A DNA stretch of 6,003 nt. It comes from Actinomycetota bacterium (GTDB lineage: Bacteria > Actinomycetota > Acidimicrobiia > Acidimicrobiales > Ilumatobacteraceae). Both the position numbers and the translations under genes were made by a program. Below are positions 1-5,555 of this stretch, one piece after another. The stretch lies in the NCBI GenBank assembly GCA_009703975.1, contig WLFB01000090.1, positions 1-6,003 on the forward strand, in the 5' to 3' direction. A model generated the notes under the pieces. It saw nothing but the letters and a program-made list of their open reading frames with translations. It did not search any database and was not told the origin of the DNA. How positions within the stretch are numbered: the stretch's first letter is position 1; every line of letters starts with the position of its first letter.

Positions 1-620
1 GAGCCACCCATAGCGCCAGACATTGCCGAGACCACTGCAAACGGCAGACCCAGTCTGTCAAAAGTCCTCAAATAAGCGCTGCGGTGCGCATCGTAACTGC
101 GTTGCAAACCTTCGTCGTCAATGTCGAAACTGTAAGAATCTTTCATCAAAAATTCGCGTCCGCGCAACAGACCAGCACGTGGTCGTGCTTCGTCACGAAA
201 TTTAGTTTGAATTTGATAAAGCCAAAGCGGCAAATCTTTGTAACTGCTATAGAGATCTTTAACTAATAGTGTGAACATTTCTTCGTGGGTTGGTCCGAGT
301 AAAAAATCAATACCACGTCTGTCCTGTAAGCGAAACAAGTTCGGGCCATAGTCTGTCCACCGACCAGTAATCTCATACGGTTCGCGGGGCAGCATCGCAG
401 GAAAGTGCACTTCTTGGGCACCGATTGCATCCATTTCTTCGCGGACGATCGTTTCGACTCGGTTCAGGGTTCGCAGACCAAGAGGCAACCATGTATAACC
501 GCCTGGGGCGGCACGCCGGATGTATCCAGCCCGCACCAGAAGCCGATGGCTCGGTACCTCGGCGTCAACTGGGTCATCGCGTAAAGTCCTTAAAAACATT
601 GTTGACATCCGCAAAATCAC
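1..620 (-). CDS. proS: Prolyl-tRNA synthetase, N-terminal part (cut by left window edge)
   Basis: Class II aminoacyl-tRNA synthetase that joins proline to tRNA-Pro in the cytoplasm. Translating the minus strand from 620 gives 206 uninterrupted codons. Visible are an N-terminus reading FLRTLRDDP, the motif 1 region ([18 protein letters not shown], residues 31-48), the conserved GPTHEE (109-114) and motif 2 ([17 protein letters not shown], 141-157), followed by MKDSYSF. The sequence ends at SGAMGG, just before the bacterial-type insertion domain would be expected, so roughly two thirds of the gene lies outside. An in-frame TGA at 629-627 closes the frame upstream. Start choice: GTG at 620 gives [17 protein letters not shown], which resembles the mycobacterial start ([17 protein letters not shown], from memory). 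TTG 614, ATG 608 and ATG 599 are in-frame alternatives. The only Shine-Dalgarno-like GAGGG (628-624) is 3 nt from GTG and 9 nt from TTG. The gene is divergent from rimP. Identity is very secure; the exact start is not. Confidence 0.96.
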   Translation of the reverse strand, partial: MILRMSTMFLRTLRDDPVDAEVPSHRLLVRAGYIRRAAPGGYTWLPLGLRTLNRVETIVREEMDAIGAQEVHFPAMLPREPYEITGRWTDYGPNLFRLQDRRGIDFLLGPTHEEMFTLLVKDLYSSYKDLPLWLYQIQTKFRDEARPRAGLLRGREFLMKDSYSFDIDDEGLQRSYDAHRSAYLRTFDRLGLPFAVVSAMSGAMGG

Positions 621-655
621 GAGCCCTCACTTGGCGGCGCGAGCAATAGCGCCAT

Positions 656-684
656 CTGAAACTTTAGTTCCGCGGGACTATACT
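656..684 (+). promoter_or_regulatory. Candidate plus-strand promoter overlapping the proS promoter
   Basis: CTGAAA (656-661) and TATACT (679-684) are 17 bp apart and match the consensus at 4/6 and 5/6. The -10 box shares four bases with the proS -10 box on the other strand, because the core ACTATACT is nearly symmetric. A start near 691 would give a leader of about 170 nt for rimP, and polymerase would meet the terminator hairpin at 713-745 after only about 20 nt. It could be the operon promoter or simply the weak divergent partner of the proS promoter. Confidence 0.35.
666..679. promoter_or_regulatory. Near-perfect 14-bp palindrome, possible operator
   Basis: AGTTCCGCGGGACT is symmetric at every position but one pair (T/G), with CCGCGG at the centre. 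It covers the predicted proS transcription start and the spacer of the opposing promoter, so a bound regulator could affect both directions. A short palindrome of this kind can also arise by chance, and no regulator is encoded in the window. Confidence 0.25.
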
Positions 685-705
685 TAAGGCGACCTAAAAG
701 TTCAA
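677..705 (-). promoter_or_regulatory. Candidate proS promoter
   Basis: On the minus strand TTGAAC (705-700) and TATAGT (682-677) are separated by exactly 17 bp. They match the sigma70-type consensus at 4/6 and 5/6 positions. Transcription would begin near 670, giving a 5' leader of about 50 nt before the GTG at 620. This is a pattern match only, but its position in front of a gene that needs a promoter supports it. Confidence 0.5.
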
Positions 706-712
706 TGAACCG

Positions 713-745
713 AAGGCGTGGGTTTAGGCCCACGCCTTTTGTTTT
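713..745 (+). terminator. Intrinsic terminator or attenuator in the rimP leader
   Basis: A perfect 10-bp, GC-rich stem (AAGGCGTGGG at 713-722 with CCCACGCCTT at 729-738) encloses the loop TTTAGG, with a possible extra wobble pair. It runs straight into TTTTGTTTT (737-745). The T-tract lies only on the plus-strand side, so it works in the rightward direction. No plus-strand gene lies before it in the window and proS runs the other way. It therefore acts either on a short leader RNA from the divergent promoter or on read-through from antisense transcription of proS. Confidence 0.75.
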
Positions 746-754
746 CTATCGGGT

Positions 755-778
755 GCCTTTTTGAAGTATCAAAGAGGC
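755..778 (+). promoter_or_regulatory. Second leader hairpin
   Basis: The arms GCCTTTTTGA (755-764) and TCAAAGAGGC (769-778) pair over 10 bp with a single G-U wobble around an AGTA tetraloop. No T-tract follows, so it is not itself a terminator. It starts 9 bp after the terminator T-run and its last two bases are the first two bases of the 11-bp repeat array. Its left arm begins with GCCTTTT, which is also found at the 3' side of the terminator stem, so the right arm could in principle pair with either copy. Confidence 0.4.
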
Positions 779-842
779 GATTTGATAGCGATTTGATAGT
801 GATTTGCTAGTGATTTAATAGTTATTTAACCGTGTTATTGCG
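777..842 (+). repeat. Tandem array of 11-bp repeats in the rimP leader
   Basis: Five consecutive 11-bp units begin at 777, 788, 799, 810 and 821: GCGATTTGATA twice, then GTGATTTGCTA, GTGATTTAATA and GTTATTTAACC. A more diverged sixth unit (832-842) may follow. Units 1 and 2 are identical and the others drift progressively. The period is close to one turn of the helix, and on RNA the array puts a UAG about every 11 nt. The array ends directly before the rimP ribosome binding site. It contains two TTGATA boxes (782-787 and 793-798) resembling -35 elements, but the nearest good -10 (TTTAAT, 814-819) is only 15 bp from the second. Confidence 0.8.
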
Positions 843-844
843 AG

Positions 845-853
845 AAAGGAGAG
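845..853 (+). promoter_or_regulatory. rimP ribosome binding site
   Basis: AAAGGAGAG is the strongest Shine-Dalgarno sequence in the window, with 9 nt from AGGAG to the ATG at 861. It fixes the rimP start and indicates that the operon's first gene is translated from a leadered mRNA. Confidence 0.85.
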
Positions 854-860
854 ATTTCTA

Positions 861-1433
861 ATGGTGTCGAGTGCAGGTGAAAGTGCGGTAATCACGCGTA
901 TCAGCGAACTTGTCACACCGATTGTTAGTGATCTCAGCCTTGATCTCTATGACCTCGAATTTGTAAGTGGTGTTGTGCGTGTAGTTGTTGATACAAAGCC
1001 TGGCATGCTTGGCGAAAATGGTCAACCTGCTGGCGTTGATCTTGAGAAAATTGGGCTTCTCACTCGTCTGATATCAAAAGAATTTGACCACTCTGAGCCG
1101 GTGCCTGGTCGTTACACCCTTGAAGTAACAAGCCCTGGTCTTGAGCGCAATTTGCGATTGCCGCGTCATTACATTCGCGAGGTCAACAAAGTAATCAATG
1201 TGCGCTTGACTGCGCCTCTCGAAACTGGTGGCGAGCGACGCGTTCAAGGTGTTTTGGTGAGTGCTGACGATCGTGAGATCACCTTGCGCAATTCAAGCGA
1301 TGTAGAAATCAAAATCAACTACGCGACGATTGATCGCGCACGAACGGTTTTCGAGTGGAAGACAACTTCAAAAGAAGAAGCTCGTCATTCAAAGAAAAAA
1401 TTCGCAACTACAACGGAGGCCAAAGCATCATGA
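861..1433 (+). CDS. rimP: Ribosome maturation factor RimP
   Basis: RimP (formerly YhbC/P15a) binds the small ribosomal subunit and assists late 30S assembly in the cytoplasm. The 190-residue product has the usual two-domain form. The N-terminal alpha/beta domain spans roughly residues 8-105 and includes the hallmark YTLEVTSPGLERNLRLP (85-101). A small SH3-like beta domain follows at about 108-166. The end is a Lys-rich tail (KKK at 178-180). A short Gly/Pro-containing insertion (PGMLGENGQPAG, 47-58) lengthens the loop where many homologues are shorter. ATG 861 is chosen for its strong ribosome binding site; GTG 864 directly after it is a less likely alternative. It is the first gene of rimP-nusA-infB, the arrangement seen across bacteria, and its stop overlaps the nusA start (ATGA), suggesting translational coupling. 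Function is assigned with confidence from the conserved motif and gene order. Confidence 0.95.
   Translation: MVSSAGESAVITRISELVTPIVSDLSLDLYDLEFVSGVVRVVVDTKPGMLGENGQPAGVDLEKIGLLTRLISKEFDHSEPVPGRYTLEVTSPGLERNLRLPRHYIREVNKVINVRLTAPLETGGERRVQGVLVSADDREITLRNSSDVEIKINYATIDRARTVFEWKTTSKEEARHSKKKFATTTEAKAS
1415..1419 (+). promoter_or_regulatory. nusA ribosome binding site within rimP
   Basis: GGAGG lies 10 nt before the ATG at 1430, inside the last codons of rimP. It decides the nusA start, ruling out the longer reading from ATG 1355, which would overlap rimP by 79 bp and lacks family similarity in its extra 25 residues. Confidence 0.8.
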
Positions 1434-2590
1434 GCAACATGGACATGTCAGAAGCGCTGCGCATGCTCGCAGCAGATCGCGGAATCACACTTGACGCATT
1501 ATTACAAGTTCTTGTTGAGGCACTAGCCACGGCATACAAAAAGCGTCCTGGTGCTGCAGACGAAGTGATTGTCGGAGTAAACCCAGACAACATGGATATC
1601 ACTTTTACTGCCTACGACGTAAATGATGACGGCGAATGGATTAACGAACGAGATGACACTCCAAAGAAAGACGAGCTCGGTCGAATTGCCGCGGTGACTT
1701 TCCGTCAGGTGATGAGTCAACGAATTCGAGAAGTAGAGCGCGAGCGCAAGTTCGAAGAGTACGCGAACCGCGAAGGCGACATTGTTTCAGGAACCGTGCA
1801 AAAGACAGATACTCGTTACACGTTGCTCGATCTTGGTCGAGTCGAAGCGTTGTTGCCACAAGCAGAGCAAGTGCTCGGCGAGACACGCGAGCCAAACGCT
1901 CGTCTCAAGGCTTACATCGTCGAAGTACGTCGCACGCCGAAGGGTCCGCAGATCGTTGTTAGCCGTACTCACCCAGGTTTGATTATGCGACTTTTTGAAA
2001 TGGAAGTACCTGAGATTGCTGATCGAATTGTTGAGATTAAATCATGTGCTCGTGAACCGGGTCAACGCACGAAAATTGCAGTGTGGTCAAACGATAAAGC
2101 AATCGACCCAGTCGGTGCTTGTGTCGGTGCACGCGGCGGGCGAGTGCGAATGGTTGTCAACGAATTGCGTGGCGAAAAGGTAGACATCATCCCATTCAGC
2201 GAAGATAAACGTGATTTCATTGCCAAAGCAATGTCGCCAGCAAAAGTGACTGAAGTTCGCTTAAGCGCAGATGAAACTCAAGCTGATGTAATCGTGCCCG
2301 ATTTTCAATTGTCACTAGCGATTGGCAAGATGGGTGTCAACGCAACACTTGCTGCACGTCTGACTGGTGTGCGAATTGACATTAAGAGTGAATCTGAGGT
2401 TGCAGCCGAAGGCAATGGCGTGGTGCGACGTGCAGTAGAAACCACGACCGAGTCTGTATATGCAGAAGGCGAATGGAAAACAAACATAGACACGGGAGCA
2501 ATGGAGTGGCACGCTGCTGACGGATCGATTCTGAGTCAAGAACAAGTAGCTGCACAATCTGGTGCATCAACTGAAGAATCGAAAGGCTAG
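1430..2590 (+). CDS. nusA: Transcription termination/antitermination factor NusA
   Basis: NusA binds RNA polymerase and nascent RNA and modulates pausing, intrinsic termination and rRNA antitermination. The 386-residue product shows an N-terminal polymerase-binding domain (about 1-112), an S1 RNA-binding domain (about 116-180, starting GDIVSGTV), KH1 with GxxG as GARG (233-236) and KH2 with GxxG as GKMG (299-302). The KH1 context DPVGACVGARGGRV is typical. In KH2 the usual GKxGQN reads GKMGVN, a mild departure. After KH2 there is no acidic-repeat domain of the gamma-proteobacterial type but a tail of about 50 residues with two tryptophans (349, 360), rich in Glu, Ser and Ala. The start at 1430 is supported by GGAGG and the ATGA overlap with rimP; ATG 1439 and 1445 are possible but less well placed. 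Its own gene product may regulate this operon, as known in E. coli, but that is inference here. Confidence 0.96.
   Translation: MSNMDMSEALRMLAADRGITLDALLQVLVEALATAYKKRPGAADEVIVGVNPDNMDITFTAYDVNDDGEWINERDDTPKKDELGRIAAVTFRQVMSQRIREVERERKFEEYANREGDIVSGTVQKTDTRYTLLDLGRVEALLPQAEQVLGETREPNARLKAYIVEVRRTPKGPQIVVSRTHPGLIMRLFEMEVPEIADRIVEIKSCAREPGQRTKIAVWSNDKAIDPVGACVGARGGRVRMVVNELRGEKVDIIPFSEDKRDFIAKAMSPAKVTEVRLSADETQADVIVPDFQLSLAIGKMGVNATLAARLTGVRIDIKSESEVAAEGNGVVRRAVETTTESVYAEGEWKTNIDTGAMEWHAADGSILSQEQVAAQSGASTEESKG
2581..2586 (+). promoter_or_regulatory. infB ribosome binding site inside the nusA end
   Basis: GAAAGG, part of the last three sense codons of nusA, is 9 nt from the TTG at 2596. It supports this rare start codon and implies that ribosomes finishing nusA may reinitiate on infB. 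Confidence 0.65.
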
Positions 2591-2595
2591 ACACT

Positions 2596-5514
2596 TTGGC
2601 AAAGGCTAAACGCGTTCACGAGATCGCTAAAGAACTCGGAATGACTAACGCTGAGATTATTGATCTCAGCGGAAAACTCGGCATCGGTGTCAAGGGCCCA
2701 TCGTCAACGATTATTGACGCGCAAGCTGATCGTATACGTAGTCGTGCTGAACGTGAAGGTTTGATTCGCGAATCGCAACCCGAAGAAGTTTCGACCAAAC
2801 CAGTTAGAAAAGCTGCTGCAAAAAAAGTTGACGGCACGACAGTTAAGAAGGCTGTTGCTAAGAAAACTGCTGGCACTGGTGTTGCTGCAAAAAAAGCCGC
2901 TGCGAAAAAAGAGTCAGCAACTGAACCGCAAGTTGAATCGACAGAAGTTGCAGTCGAGACGCCGGCTACACCGCGCGAAACTGAAGTCGTTGCAAGTCGC
3001 GTAGTTTCTTCTGCTCAACCAAATCAGACGAGCCCAACTGCTCGTTCAGCCACACAGCCTGTTCGTCAAATACAACCGCTGCAACCAGAACCAGTTCGTC
3101 AGCCGGTAGTAACGCCGCAACCAGCTACACAAATAACGCCGCAACAGCCAGCAACTCAGCAACCGGCACAGGCGCCAGCCGCGAGTACTGCGCCGACGAC
3201 TACACAGCCGACACAGCCGACACAGCCAAATCGTGTTGGTGGTGCAACCGTTCCTGGTCGTCCAACTTTGCCTGGTTCAACTCGTCCGATTCCTCCACCA
3301 CCTGGTTCTTCGCGTCCGATTCCGCCACCGCCAATTGCGCGTCGACCTGAAGGTGGCGTAACTCGTCCGCCGTTCAATCGTTCGGCACCGCGTAGTACGG
3401 CGCCTTCGACAAATGCTCGAACTGGTCGAATCCCTGCTTCACAACTTGGTCGTGGTCCTGCTGGTTCAGGTGGTCGTACAACTCCAGATCGTTCTGCACC
3501 TGGTCGTGGTCCTGCTGGTGCTGGTGGTCGTCCGGGTGCACCAACTGGTGGACGCGGTACTGCACTTGGTCGAAGTAGTCCATCTGGTCCTGGTGGTCGG
3601 CCAGCACCTGGTCGTGGTCCTGGTGGGCAACGTAGAAGTCCGCGCAAAAAAACTAGAGGCCAACGTCGTCAAGAATTTGAAGAGCAGCTTCCGCAAACAC
3701 CGACTAGTTATACAGCAAGCGCGAGCCCAGTACCTGAGGGGATAATTGTTATTGAGCGTGGCGGTTCGTCGCAGGAGTTCGCGCCGAAATTAAATCGCAC
3801 GCCGGCTGATGTCGTGCGATTCTTGCTTGAGCACGGCGAAATGGTTACCGCGACGATGACACTTGTCGATGAACAAATGGAACTCTTCGCACTTGAGTGC
3901 GGCGCAGAGATTTTGCTTGTAGACCCAGGTCAACAAGAAGAACTCGAATTGCAAGCAATGTTCGATGACACAGACGACGACGATCCTGAGACACAAGTGA
4001 CTCGTCCGCCGATTATCACGATCATGGGCCACGTTGACCACGGTAAAACCACTCTGCTTGACAAAATTCGCAAGGCCAATGTTGTGGCTGGCGAAGCTGG
4101 TGGAATTACGCAACACATTGGTGCATACCAAGTTGAAAAAGATGGCAAGTTAATTACTTTTATTGACACACCAGGCCACGCCGCGTTTACAAAAATGCGT
4201 GCTCGTGGTGCAGGCGTAACTGACATTGTTGTGTTGGTTGTCGCTGCCGACGACGGAGTGATGCCACAAACGATTGAAGCGATAAATCATGCTCGTGTTG
4301 CTGGTGTCCCGATCGTTGTTGCGCTAAATAAAATCGACAAAGATAACGCCGATGTACAACGAGTTCTCGCGGGTCTCGCCGAGCAACAGCTAACGCCAGA
4401 AGCATGGGGTGGCGACACGATCGTTGTTGAGATGTCAGCACAAAGTGGTTTGGGTATTGATGATTTACTTGACCAGTTGAATGCAGTTGCTGAACTTGAA
4501 GAGTTGACTGCAAATCCAACAGGTCGTGCCAAGGGCGTAGTGCTTGAGGCTCAACTAGATATTGGTCGTGGTCCGGTGGCGACGATCATGGTTGACAAAG
4601 GCATGCTTAAGGTTGGTGACCCGATTGTTGCGGGTGCCGCATGGGGTAAAGTTCGCGCAATTATCAACGACCGTGGCGAGCAAATTAAACAAGCAGGTCC
4701 TTCGACACCAGTACAGGTACTTGGGTTGTCAGCAGTGCCTGGTGCCGGTGAAGAATTTAGATCTGCCCCTGATGAGCGCACTGCGCGAACAGTGGCGGGT
4801 GCACGCGAGCAGCGATATCGCACGATGAACCAACGCGGTGATGCCCGAGTTCAGCGCGGAGTGAAACTTGAAGATATCTTTACTCAAATTCAAGCCGGCG
4901 AAGTTGCGACGCTAAACGTGATTGTCAAAGCAGATGTGCACGGTTCACTTGAAGCAGTAACCGAGAGTTTGCGCAAACTTGAGCGCGACGACGTTCGTGC
5001 AGCATTCGTGCATCGTGGCGTCGGAACGATCACTGAAAATGATATTTCGTTGGCTGCAGCCACAAATGCAACTTTGATTGGCTTTAATGTGCGCCCAGAT
5101 CGCAAGATTCGCGAACTTGCCGAAAAAGAAAACGTCGAGATTCGAACATACGAAATCATTTACAAGCTTCTCGAAGATGTTGAGAAAGCAATGAAAGGCA
5201 TGCTCGCCCCAGAATTCATCGAAGTTGTTACAGGTGAAGCCGAAGTACGCGAGGTTTTCAAAGCACCAAAAGTTGGAGCTGTTGCGGGTTGCTCGGTTAC
5301 TTCGGGTGTCATTACTCGTGGTTCGAAAGTTCGTTTCTTGCGCGAAGGAACGATCATTTGGAAGGGCAATATCAATACTTTGCGCCGATTCAAAGACGAT
5401 GTGCGTGAAGTTCGTGAGGGTTTCGAATGTGGTTTGAGTTTGACAGATTTCCAAGACCTCAAGCCAGGCGATGTTATTGAAACCTATGAACTCAAGGAAG
5501 TCGAGCGAGCCTAA
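2596..5514 (+). CDS. infB: Translation initiation factor IF-2
   Basis: IF-2 is the GTPase that brings formylmethionyl-tRNA to the 30S subunit and promotes 50S joining. The 972-residue product is long, as in other actinobacteria. It begins with an IF2_N domain (about 1-58, [17 protein letters not shown]). A Lys/Ala-rich histone-like stretch follows (68-105), then a Pro/Gln/Thr-rich stretch (about 139-211) and a Pro/Gly/Arg-rich stretch (about 212-357). A second IF2_N-like domain lies at about 382-445. The GTPase domain has G1 GHVDHGKT (478-485), the switch region GGITQHIG (502-509), G3 DTPGH (524-528), G4 NKID (578-581) and G5 SAQSG (614-618). Domains II, III and the fMet-tRNA-binding C2 domain complete it, ending YELKEVERA. 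All catalytic motifs are intact. TTG 2596 is preferred because the residues directly after it match the conserved IF2_N start; the next ATG, at 2641, would remove half that helix region. Only 5 bp separate it from nusA. Confidence 0.97.
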   Translation: MAKAKRVHEIAKELGMTNAEIIDLSGKLGIGVKGPSSTIIDAQADRIRSRAEREGLIRESQPEEVSTKPVRKAAAKKVDGTTVKKAVAKKTAGTGVAAKKAAAKKESATEPQVESTEVAVETPATPRETEVVASRVVSSAQPNQTSPTARSATQPVRQIQPLQPEPVRQPVVTPQPATQITPQQPATQQPAQAPAASTAPTTTQPTQPTQPNRVGGATVPGRPTLPGSTRPIPPPPGSSRPIPPPPIARRPEGGVTRPPFNRSAPRSTAPSTNARTGRIPASQLGRGPAGSGGRTTPDRSAPGRGPAGAGGRPGAPTGGRGTALGRSSPSGPGGRPAPGRGPGGQRRSPRKKTRGQRRQEFEEQLPQTPTSYTASASPVPEGIIVIERGGSSQEFAPKLNRTPADVVRFLLEHGEMVTATMTLVDEQMELFALECGAEILLVDPGQQEELELQAMFDDTDDDDPETQVTRPPIITIMGHVDHGKTTLLDKIRKANVVAGEAGGITQHIGAYQVEKDGKLITFIDTPGHAAFTKMRARGAGVTDIVVLVVAADDGVMPQTIEAINHARVAGVPIVVALNKIDKDNADVQRVLAGLAEQQLTPEAWGGDTIVVEMSAQSGLGIDDLLDQLNAVAELEELTANPTGRAKGVVLEAQLDIGRGPVATIMVDKGMLKVGDPIVAGAAWGKVRAIINDRGEQIKQAGPSTPVQVLGLSAVPGAGEEFRSAPDERTARTVAGAREQRYRTMNQRGDARVQRGVKLEDIFTQIQAGEVATLNVIVKADVHGSLEAVTESLRKLERDDVRAAFVHRGVGTITENDISLAAATNATLIGFNVRPDRKIRELAEKENVEIRTYEIIYKLLEDVEKAMKGMLAPEFIEVVTGEAEVREVFKAPKVGAVAGCSVTSGVITRGSKVRFLREGTIIWKGNINTLRRFKDDVREVREGFECGLSLTDFQDLKPGDVIETYELKEVERA
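3202..3227 (+). repeat. 9-bp tandem repeat within infB (TQP x3)
   Basis: ACACAGCCG is repeated almost three times in a row (3202, 3211, 3220; the last copy ends in A). It encodes Thr-Gln-Pro three times at IF-2 residues 203-211. The near-identity at DNA level suggests recent slippage expansion in the disordered linker. Confidence 0.85.
3280..3339 (+). repeat. 30-bp duplicated unit within infB (RPIPPPP x2)
   Basis: Two adjacent 30-bp units (3280-3309 and 3310-3339) encode [10 protein letters not shown] and [10 protein letters not shown], residues 229-248. CGTCCGATTCC is identical in both; third positions differ elsewhere, so the duplication is older than the 9-bp one. Confidence 0.75.
3448..3636 (+). 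repeat. 54-bp (18-residue) degenerate repeat within infB
   Basis: GGTCGTGGTCCTGCTGGT occurs at 3448 and 3502, and its first 13 bases return at 3610, so all copies are in 54-bp register. The protein units start at residues 285 ([10 protein letters not shown]), 303 ([10 protein letters not shown]) and 339 (GRGPGGQRR); the unit at 321 is diverged but ends with GPGGRPAP. The region encodes a Gly/Arg/Pro-rich, positively charged, probably disordered linker. Confidence 0.75.
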
Positions 5515-5529
5515 GTTTGCTTGAAGCGT

Positions 5530-5555
5530 CTAATCTGTATTTATGACAGATTTAG
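5530..5555 (+). promoter_or_regulatory. Inverted repeat enclosing the start codon of the DsbA-family gene
   Basis: AATCTGT (5532-5538) and ACAGATT (5546-5552) are perfect 7-bp arms around the loop ATTTATG, which contains the ATG itself. With one bulge the stem extends to CTA/TAG. T-rich sequence follows, but the stem is AU-rich, so it is at most a weak terminator for infB. It could instead be an operator or a translation-control hairpin. Confidence 0.35.
5531..5536 (+). promoter_or_regulatory. Possible -10 element for a leaderless DsbA-family mRNA
   Basis: TAATCT fits the TANNNT pattern of actinobacterial -10 elements and ends 6 nt before the ATG at 5543, so a transcript could begin at the start codon. 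No convincing -35 box lies upstream, and no Shine-Dalgarno is present at a usable distance (the only GAAG, 5523-5526, is 16 nt away). The 28-bp gap to infB also allows simple co-transcription. Confidence 0.3.

Noticed and set aside
425..649. 74-residue plus-strand open frame near the left end
   Set aside because: Antisense to the clearly coding proS N-terminus, with no similarity or ribosome binding site.
621..670. T-box riboswitch before proS
   Set aside because: The predicted leader is only about 50 nt and shows no specifier stem or T-box sequence, far too short for this class.
713..745. The leader hairpin as the proS terminator or a bidirectional terminator
   Set aside because: It is upstream of proS, not downstream, and on the minus strand the stem is not followed by a T-tract.
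777..842. CRISPR-like array
   Set aside because: Units are 11 bp and contiguous, with no spacers and no cas genes nearby.
1355..1429. Longer nusA reading starting at ATG 1355
   Set aside because: Would overlap rimP by 79 bp and add 25 unrelated residues; GGAGG and the ATGA overlap favour ATG 1430.
3156..3647. 163-residue minus-strand open frame rich in Pro, Gly and Arg
   Set aside because: It is the antisense of the repetitive IF-2 linker; the low-complexity codons leave the opposite frame open. No ribosome binding site and no recognisable domain.
3413..3745. 110-residue plus-strand frame made mostly of Val and Leu
   Set aside because: Frame-shifted reading of the GGTCGTGGT-type repeats of infB; composition is an artefact of the repeat.
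4945..5454. 169-residue minus-strand open frame
   Set aside because: Lies wholly opposite conserved IF-2 C-terminal domains, and its translation (rich in Asn, Phe, Cys) matches no family I recognise.
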